Positions 56,072 through 64,000 of a stretch of DNA of 64,000 nt are shown here, piece after piece. A program made the position numbers and the translations under genes. Under the pieces are notes generated by a model. It was not told the DNA's origin and did not search any database. It was given only the letters and a program-made list of their open reading frames with translations. How positions within the stretch are numbered: the stretch's first letter is position 1; each line of letters starts with the position of its first letter. Source of the stretch: Gnetum montanum (Eukaryota > Streptophyta > Gnetopsida > Gnetales > Gnetaceae); the NCBI GenBank assembly GCA_015680685.1, contig MNCI01004170.1:1467888-1531887 (forward strand). Direction: 5' to 3'.

Positions 56072-57470
56072 GATTTCATATTTTGTGTGCCTCATGTCAA
56101 TGATTGAGGTTTGTGGCTATCATGCCTGTTTCTGTGCTACCTTTGTCACATGCAGTTCTTGTGGGTCATGTATCTCTTACTTCCACTCCTAGATCCTACT
56201 ACTACAGTTTTGCAAGCATGGCACTTCCATTGGTGTCATCCTTTGCCTCTACACTTATTATTCTACTTGGTGATGCTCCAAAATGGCCATCTCCATCACA
56301 AACAGGAAATTTGTAGATTTAGACCCTACTTTGGTTCTCACCACATTGATGCCCTATTGCCATGTGACACTTTGTGAGGTGAAACTCGTGCATGGGCAGT
56401 TGGAGAGGAGCTTCCATTCAAATTTCTAATGCTATTTTGGAGAAATTTGTAGTGATGAATACCCTTTGCTTAGGGTTCTTCAATTTACATGTTTTTTTGA
56501 AATATATGATAGCCACTACTTTAGGGCTTCTTTTGATTTTGAATGTGGAGCCAAATTTCTAATGCCTATAGGTTTGGCATGCTCATTTTACTCTGGAACA
56601 TCTATTTCATATAGATCTTCTTGTGAATTTCAGGGCCTATGTTCTTCTGCAAGTTTTTGAAATTTTATTTGCTTGCTACACTTCATATGATCATGTTTTT
56701 TGATGGTAAGGGTTTCTCTTCTGGAATAATAATGAATTTTTTTTCAGATAATTTTGTTGAATTTTTCAATTGTTATTTAACAAGAATCTTATTAATTTTG
56801 TTTACCTTATGTTGAGATTATGATCTTATTTTACCAACATTCATTAAATGTTGTTGAGCCTTTGAATTAAATATTTTCCTCTTATTTTTTTTGTAATTCA
56901 TAACTCTACAACTTAATTTTCTACCATTTTTTGGAAGCCACCATAGATTGAATATGACATTATGAATTGCAATGACCACAACATAATGATGGATCTTTAT
57001 GTAATGCAATTACTTGTCATTTTTCCTTAGGAAATTCTTGTACATTTTTAGGGAAAATGGATGCACAAATTTATCCACTTTATTTTTTATCATTATTTGA
57101 AACATCTAATTTACCACTAAAACTGAAACTGATAAACTAATACAATGTAAGAACCAATGGTGATATGATTGCAATACATTGCCTTGCAATTTCGAAATTT
57201 CACCTCCACCATTATACATATTTTTACATGGGAAAACCACAAATTCTTCATCCTTAAGCTAGAAACACCTTACTAAGCTTTCATTAATTCCATGCCTTTG
57301 GAATTATGAAAACAAACTCAAAATGTACACACCTTGAATATAAAGAGAACTTTTCAGTTTTTTTCCTTTCTTCATCATGCTTCTCACTATTGCCCTTTTA
57401 AGTAAATAATTTAACTTTTATCTTTCAATCACCATTGAAAAGCAAAATTGAAAAATTTAGTTTTCAACAT
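56072..57470. other. Unassigned sequence between TACAT and element II gag
   Basis: No LTR end, tandem repeat or protein family recognised; open frames at 56104-56377 lack known motifs. It may be the rest of the family-B insertion. Confidence 0.4.
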
Positions 57471-58345
57471 TATCTCATAAAATTTGCTCCATCAAATTGG
57501 TGTAAATGTGATAATAGCTAGTATGCCATTTTAAGGCCTCCTAAAAAGATTGAATCCTATTCATATTCTTCCCAGTTTACCTTAGCTTGATGGAATTAAA
57601 CACAACACTTGATGTAATATTCCTTGACATCCTTGTTACCTTACCTTATTAATTTTAACTTCATAATGATTTCTTTCCTCTGGTGAGATTATTTAAATTT
57701 TCTTTTCACCCTATATTTCATCAAATCCTAGTCTCTGATAGGTTGACCATTTCATCTATCATACCCATGGGACTCCTTTTCCCACCAAGTAGAAGCCATA
57801 CCTTCTAATTTAGATTCAACAATAGATACCCTCAAATTATTTGGTACCTCTTCCAATTGAAAATGCTTCTCAAGTAAATTCAGCCAAATCGCAATAGTAT
57901 TGGTGCTATCTAAATCATTAAAATTCTTCAACTTAACATATGAAAGTCTTGCAGCATTTCTAAATGCTCTAGCAAGTCTTGTCTCATCTTGCTAGTCAAG
58001 CTTGTCTAGAGAAGAAGTATTGAACCCTACTAGAGTCCTTGGAGTTCTCATTTGAGTAACAAGATTCTCTCCCATTGAGATCCTTGGCTAATGGTTTCCT
58101 ACATTCTCATAGCTAGATTTTCCCTCCTTTTCATACCATCTATCTTCACTAGGCTATGAAACATCTTCATTTGAACATGTATGCTCTTCACTCCATGTGT
58201 TGAAATATGGCTAGGATCGACATTTCTATCTACGTTTGCACTTATTTCATCTAACCAAGAAACCATAATCTAAAAGGCAGATTTCATGCTCTCCATGTCT
58301 CTATTAATAGCTTGTACATATTTCTTCTTGGGTGCCATCTAAAAT
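57470..58345 (-). pseudogene. gag: Gag N-terminal remnant of element II
   Basis: Minus strand: start MAPKKKYVQAINRDMESMKS near 58340, then stop, IMVSWLDEISANVDRNVDPS. Broken middle segments follow, and near 57560-57480 KVNWEEYE, stop, DSIFLGGLKMAY, LLSHLHQFDGAN, the LGGL segment typical of retrotransposon Gag. Many stops. It adjoins 53765 once the insertion is removed. Confidence 0.65.
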
Positions 58346-58559
58346 TGACAAAATACACAACCAAAATCCAATCAACAATCAAGACAAGTATAAGCTCCAA
58401 TACCAATAATTTTGGACTAAGTTTACTCTAATAATTAATCATGTTCAAATACAAAATCTAGATATAATTCAAAGACCAAAACTTTTTGCTAGAAAATAAG
58501 AAAATAAGCTATCTTCAATCATCAATTGATATGATTACAATATAATGGATACTAAAGCC

Positions 58560-58595
58560 AAGGATCCAACATCCTCTCACCTAGACTCACACTAT
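58560..58595 (-). other. Leader adjoining the 5' LTR of element II (possible primer-binding region)
   Basis: AAGGATCCAACATCCTCTCA at 58560-58579 is identical to 19540-19559 beside the family-B LTR, at the same distance from the LTR. It does not look like the usual Met or Asp primer sites. Confidence 0.45.
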
Positions 58596-59404
58596 TGTAG
58601 AGCTTGAGACTTTACAATCTAACAAGATTGACCTTGATGTAAGGCTCATTCTTCAAATTAGATCTCACACATAGATTTGCAATCCAACCTAAGATTCAAA
58701 GAGTTTTAGCCAATATCACACATATACTTGTCTTTGGATATTCATTCACACATATGCAATCTCTCTCTCAACTCTTTTCTTAACTCTCTCAAGATCTTTG
58801 AATGTCTCCTCCCTAGTACAAGCTTTACACAAGCTCTCCTTGGTTTTCTCTTATTGCTTCTTACTTGCTCTTCCTCTCCTACCAAGCATGAATATAAAAC
58901 ATGATTATAAAGATTCAAAACCCTAGAAACCTTTCTTAAATGGCTTACTAGATGTTTTCCACATGGAACTTGCTTTTCCTATATGCTTTACATTGAACTT
59001 GCCATTTTAGAGCTTCATTGGATTGCACAAGATGTCTGTTAGCCTTCCTAGATGTCTTTTTGTTAATTTGGGATGCTAGGGAGATGTCTCCCATGAGTAT
59101 AAGACATCTCTCCTAAGGAAAATATGTATCCCTAGTGTTCAAGACATATTTTTAGTTTCCAAGATGTCTTCTTTGCATTCAATACATCTTGTACAAGATG
59201 TCTCCTTATCTGCAAGACATCTCCTCTAATAGGATGGTACTTCAGTTGAGACATCATCTCTAAATCCAATATGTCTCTTATTAAACCTCAAGTATCAGCT
59301 AAGATGCCTTGTGAACTTTCAAGATATCCTCCCAAATCTGAAAACCTACAAAAACAACTTGTAGATAAAAGCACAAGGGAATCAAGAGAGATGTTCCTAC
59401 ACCA
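58596..59404 (-). mobile_element. 5' LTR of element II
   Basis: TGTAGAGCTTGAGAC...CCTACACCA, the full-length partner of 40208-40347 plus 49377-50008. Its minus-strand U3 has the AAGATGTCT array at 59030-59300, and a TATA-like TTTATATTC follows near 58895-58905. Confidence 0.8.
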
Positions 59405-59479
59405 TACAATGTTTAAGTGGGAACAAGAACCTAATTTATAGAATGTTGTACTAGTTTTTGTGCTTGTGTTTTGATTTTA

Positions 59480-61340
59480 TGTAGCAAAGGAATTGAAGGC
59501 CCTAAGAAAATGAGGAGGCCATCCCTACCAATAGGAGGTATTAGCAAATATTATTAGCCTCAATGGAAAATAGGTAGAGGGAAAGAGAATCCCCCCACCA
59601 AAGACTCCTGGAAGGCCAGAAAAAGATTTATTGTTATCCATTAATACACACATGATATCTAGTAATCTACAAGATATATATGATGAGACAAAAAAAGTGG
59701 TCCAGGAACTCCAACCATTGAAGGGTAAGTAGAAGGGATTGCTAGTTCATCTTATCATAAGCTTTGGCCAAATCCAATTTTATAAAGTAGCCAACATCTC
59801 CCTAGGTCATGGTCTAGTGAAGGAGCTTTTGGATTGTAATGATACTATCATTAATTTTTTATCTTGAAATGAAACCTAATTGGTCCTCTTCTATGCTTTA
59901 AGAGATGATGAGATACAAACGATTCACCAAGACTTTGGAAAGGACTTTGTAAATATTGTTACATAGGTTAATAAGTCAATAGTTCATAGGTGACTCTACT
60001 CTATCTTTTTTAGAAATGGAAATAATTAAAGTGTCATTCTACATGTTGGAAGAAGGTTTTGCTTGCTAGGCTTTATAACATGATAGCCTTCATATCATTG
60101 CCAACCACATCCTAATAAGTAATAATTATTCCAAAATTTAAAATTTCATGCATTTGGCCCTGGGAACTTATTGGTTGAGACTAAAAGCATCATATTATGG
60201 ATTTCTTTCCTTGTGAAGGGGTAGAGAACCTCTTCCTATCCTGTAGTATAATTTTCTAGGGGATAAGCTTTTCTAGATCAAATGAAGACACCTATAGTTG
60301 GCCCAGAAAAGTTCAAAGAAAAGTTGTAACTTGAGCAAGATTAGCCTGTATATTCCTTGTAAAGGATATAGTAGTTTTCTTCCCTTCCTATCAAATCATG
60401 ACCATATAAAAGAAGTTCATGTTTTGATTACTTGCACAAAGCTATAGATCCTTTGCCTACTACTACTAGTAAACTTCCTTCTTCATCATCAGGCATCTTA
60501 CCTACATCTCTTCTTGCATTAGCTGTGACATGAATTAATCCCACTTGAGAAGCCTATTTGCATCCTCCTGAGCTTTGGCCATGTCCTCTATAGCTATGTA
60601 GATTGTAGGTGACTAAACCTATCTTCGTTGTCTCCTAAAAAACTTCAAAAAGTACCATAGCTTCTATAGGAAAGGTTTCTATCCTTAGTTGATGTCCTTC
60701 CCTAGATCTTCACTAATGATTCTTTGATTTTTAGGTGCTTAAGCTAGATGTTCTCAAATAAAAATTGTCCAACTTTCCTAGTGGGAGATCCCCAAGCACA
60801 TATGATTAACCAATGATTTGATCATAGCCAAGGTAAATCCTTATCGATGGGATGTTCTTGAAGCCACAAATATTGAGGGAGGAAGATCCTATCTAGGAGG
60901 AACCCCACTAGCAACTTTAACCCTTTGAGTTTTTTCATGTGAAATAAACCAATGGGATGCAAAGTTCTGCTAAGTGTCCTTACAACTCCATCTCTTATAA
61001 TAACTCTTTGTTAATGTAATTTTTTCTATTCCCTAATATGTTCTTTTGTGTTTAGACCATGTTCTAGTCCTCCCTCCTTCCTACAGATCCCCTGATTATC
61101 CTTGACTACCTATAGAATATTTTGCTAGAAATAATTATTCTAAGTTAATATGACCAAACCATAAATATTAATAATCTTCTCCCCCTCTTCATCAATTCCT
61201 AAAAGGTTGCAATCTTGGTTCTCTTTTGCAAAAGATCGATGAAAATTCCATAGGTAGGCCAAACCTCCACTTCTTCCAATCACTGGCACATGGACTCCTT
61301 TCCATCCATACCATCCTTCCACCTAGAATACCTCCACCTT
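59480..61340 (-). pseudogene. LINE (L1-like) endonuclease and reverse transcriptase remnant
   Basis: Minus strand: the endonuclease segment at 61322-61140 reads VPVIGRSGGLAYLWNFHRSF. A degraded linker follows, with a MNFFYM-like end near 60430. RT: NLCNNIYKVLSKVLVNRLYL near 59910-59970, SIEEDQLGFISR, then GDVGYFIKLDLAKAYD at about 59757-59800, holding the first catalytic Asp. GGDSLSLYLFSIEANN near 59540-59600 is RT motif B. The YADD region would be expected near 59400, where the LTR of element II begins. No poly-A end is visible. Confidence 0.8.
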
Positions 61341-63790
61341 GGTTTTCTACAATAAAATAACATAAATATGATGGAAATCAATAAGTTTCCTTAAGTATTG
61401 AACCTTCTTAATGTTTGGATATGAGCATAGTACTATATGAGTATGATCATTAAGAGAGAATCAGTGATGTTGAGACTCCAACCTACTTGCCCACTTTCTC
61501 TTGCATAGTTTTCCCCTCATGATAATGTTCATGAGGGATTCTTGCTTGTCATCGGTTCTCTCATCCTCTATTGTGAGTCATTGCACCTCCTATGTAGATG
61601 GGTGCTTTATTCCATTCTAATAGGTGCATTTTGCCTATAGCTCTAAGTTAAACAGTTATGTTAGGATCTCTTACTTATAACACCATTACTTCTACCTACC
61701 TATTTTTTGGAGTAGGGTTTGCTCTAGTGTCCACCCCTATTTATGGTTCTATCTCTATTATAGTTATTTGTTTGTCTTATGATTTCACATAACTTGCTAT
61801 CTTTCATTCTCCATGTCACTCTGTAACTAAGATAAGGAAGTTGCAATTTCCAAGATAGCCTTATAAATGATTTTAATTATCTTCTAAGCTTCCACATCCA
61901 TCACCATTCTTGCATTCTTCAAGAATGCTTGTGAGATCTTTTGAGTATTTCTCACCACCAAGATGGGTTCAGTAAGAGTCTCCTTGGCATGCATGTTTGT
62001 CAAGGAGTTCAAGGCATGGTTATCTACTATCTAGGGTTGTACTACCTTGGCCGTGTCTCTCTACAGCCTTATAAGATAACATGTAAACTTATTTCCTTAT
62101 TTCTAGTAGATACAACATACATTTAGATATTTTTTGGAAAATACCTATTGCTAGAAGTAGCTATGTGCTCCCATAAGAATGATGGATTGCGAGGTCTTAA
62201 TTTCTTATACAATGCAAATGTAGATGCACACTACTATGCTTAGCAAGCCCTTCATTGTTTTTAGGACAATCATCAAAAGCTCTTTAAAAATCCACATTAT
62301 CTCTTCCAAAGCCTCTTTCAACTAGAACTTGATTAGAAGGACTAGCAATTTCATCTAGATTATCATCCAACATTTGTGGTTGATGCATTTTTGATCTTTG
62401 GCTATGTGAAAAGGTGCCCTAGCATGTATTTTTCAACCTACAAAGTTAGCCCTTTGACATGCCAAGTCATGATGTTGATATTTTTCATATCTTTCTCAAA
62501 TTCAAACATGAAAAACATGATGTTTTTCAAAAGCGCACTTACCTGCACAACCATTCCTTTACAAGAGTAGCTTACAAAGAACTATATGTCACATTATAGC
62601 AATGTGTAGCTACCAAAGATCCTAATTAGAGTTCATTGAAACTTCCTCTCCTATACTTGTAGTTCCCTAACAAAGATCTAGATACTTGGATCCTCTAGGC
62701 CCTTGAATGAATTGAAATTTTCTTGTTCATAAAGGTCAATTTTAGCTAACTTAAATCATTGATTCTCACACAATGTCTCTATAAAGGTTTTATTATGTTT
62801 GCTTCTTTGTCTACTAACACCAACATTTCCTCCTCCCTAGTCTAATCTTCCTTCTCAAGATCACCTTATGTTGAGCTATTCCTTGTATCCTCACCAAAAC
62901 CCTCTCACCTTTTCCCACCCAAGTTTGTCATAATTTTCTCAAATTTTTACACTATTTTTTATTATTATTAAATTTACCACAAATTTTAGTTGATTTCTCA
63001 CTCCTTTATTATTTTATTGTCAAGTTATAAGTTTCATTACATATGATTATTAGTGAAAGTCCAATTCCATTTTATATCTTTGCATCATGTTGAATTATTG
63101 TGATTTGTTATAGAATATTTGTAAGCCTTATAATGTTCTCTAATAATGTTGTATACCATGCATCATAACCATGATATACTATTAGGCTATTTAAATTTTC
63201 TTTTACAATGGCTACAATTGTCCAAGTTCTAAACAATCATGGGGACTAGCAAATGGATTCTTTCACGTGAGTACATGTTGTTCTTAAAATTGAATCATTT
63301 TAAAAATGATGTTATTCATTTTTTAGTAAATTTATTTAGTCCATTTTATTATAACTTTGATTTAATTTGCTAAATTTCAGCTATTACCATTATGTGTGAA
63401 TGTAATCTGCAAACAATTTTGGAGTTGCCAAAAATGTTTATCCTTTTTTAAAAATTAAAGAAAATGGAAATATATCATTAGATGATAATGGAAGAATGTT
63501 ACAATAAGAATGTTGTTACAAATTTTATGAATGGTTGATTGATGATGTACTCTACAAGCTACCATACAAGAGTAGAATCTCACCTTTAATGCATATGATA
63601 TTGCAAATGTCATACAAGTCTCATGTGGTAAAGAGTCATCTATCAAGGAATGAAGGTGGAAGAAAAGTAAGAATCTCCTAATCTAGCATGCCCAAATATT
63701 TAATAAGAAAAAGAATATTACAAGCTATTTTCTAGAGTTATTGTTGCTCTTAAAATTTATGTAGTGGTCTTTCTTTCTAGTGAAAGCATT
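61341..63790. other. Mostly unassigned; possible upstream LINE sequence
   Basis: On the minus strand near 62490 MKNINIMTWHVKGL recalls the opening of a plant LINE endonuclease, but it lies about 1.2 kb from the GRSGGLAYLWN segment, further than usual, so an insertion or another LINE is possible. The rest is AT-rich; nothing else recognised. Confidence 0.35.
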
Positions 63791-63914
63791 TGATGAGACG
63801 CGGTCTGCGTTGGCCGTGATATCACATACGCGATATCGCATCCCCCGCGATATCGCGTCCTGCCCTGCGATATCGCGTACACGATATCGCAGTCCGCCGC
63901 CTTGTCTATAAATA
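63791..63914 (+). promoter_or_regulatory. D-family core promoter: five GATATC palindromes and TATA box
   Basis: GATATC cores near 63819, 63833, 63847, 63869 and 63883, each flanked by CG or AC/GT. Two pairs are spaced 14 bases start to start with TAC in the middle. TATAAATA follows at 63907. Confidence 0.8.
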
Positions 63915-64000
63915 AGAGGCGGCTCTCCCTTGTTCAGGGATCCCAGTTTTAGTGTAGCGAAGCTCTGGCAGTTTGATCCCTCCAGAGTTAGAATTTTCCC
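63791..64000 (+). mobile_element. D-family LTR, 5' part (continues outside window)
   Basis: TGATGAGACG at 63791 starts a 116-base U3 with five GATATC cores, then TATAAATA at 63907-63914 and the R region AGTGTAGCGAAGCTCTGGCA, nearly identical to 46384 onward. It is the best preserved D-family promoter in the window. Confidence 0.9.

Larger units (their letters stand above)
40208..59404 (-). mobile_element. Element II: Ty3/Gypsy element, minus strand, hosting other insertions
   Basis: Homologous LTRs lie at 40208-40347 plus 49377-50008 (split by a chromovirus) and at 58596-59404. Between them the minus strand reads gag (58345 to 57470 and 53765 to 53440), protease, RT, RNase H and integrase ending near 50360. 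Gag is interrupted by a family-B LTR that itself holds a D-family LTR. No target duplication was found, so the outer ends are approximate. Confidence 0.8.

Noticed and set aside
61941-62126. Short open frame upstream of the LINE
   Set aside because: No homology by eye, no conserved context; typical chance frame length in AT-rich sequence.
63791-63914. GATATC clusters as a bacterial contaminant or restriction-modification locus
   Set aside because: They sit between conserved LTR ends and a TATA box in several independent insertions with target duplications, so they belong to a plant retroelement.

Overview
This window looks like a stretch of a large, repeat-dominated plant nuclear genome. The evidence is the AT-rich base composition and the stack of decayed, mutually nested LTR retrotransposons (mostly Ty3/Gypsy). 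Two primer-binding sites resemble the initiator-tRNA-Met type, and two others resemble the complement of plant tRNA-Asp, as in Athila/Tat-like elements. There is also a plant L1-like LINE. No intact host gene, rRNA, tRNA or CRISPR array could be supported. A gymnosperm or another very large plant genome is plausible, but the sequence does not prove it. There is an assembly gap of 543 N (31276-31818) and two single-N joins (46563 and 55422).

Layout. 1-7558: minus-strand Athila-like Ty3 element (copy 1), 3' end outside the window, with decayed gag, PR, RT, RNase H and IN and its 5' LTR at 6658-7558. 7561-13708: an older relative (copy 2), interrupted by copy 1. 13709-17560: AT-rich remnants, with two old LTRs of the same superfamily, a chromovirus solo LTR (16136-16701) and an inverted repeat. 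17760-20897: a minus-strand element with a long decayed coiled-coil ORF of unknown kind and a 5' LTR (family B). 20911-39735: a plus-strand element (element A) with long LTRs and only gag plus protease (TR-GAG-like). Element A is split by a younger minus-strand element D (24654-32535, target-site duplication GACTT). D keeps gag and protease but has lost RT, RNase H and IN. 40208-59404: a minus-strand Ty3 element (element II). Its left LTR is split by a plus-strand chromovirus (40348-49371, duplication GCTCT), and its gag is interrupted by a family-B LTR that carries a D-family LTR (55341-56066, duplication TACAT). 59480-61340: minus-strand LINE remnant. 63791-64000: start of another D-family LTR.

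The most unusual signal is the D-family LTR promoter. The 66-117 bases between the LTR end and the TATA box are almost wholly made of palindromes centred on GATATC, flanked by CG and often paired about GTAC. Copies differ in the number and order of these modules. Elements A and II also carry U3 arrays of different short repeats that contain their own palindromes, so the architecture may be convergent. Also notable are a conserved shortened zinc knuckle in the D/copy 1/copy 2 Gag, a decayed antisense ORF in the chromovirus leader, and a 374-base duplication around a single-N join that suggests an insertion polymorphism or misassembly.

Nothing here appears able to make a complete working element. 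Every coding region carries stops, frameshifts or lost catalytic residues, many of them explainable by C-to-T transitions, as expected of old methylated retrotransposons.
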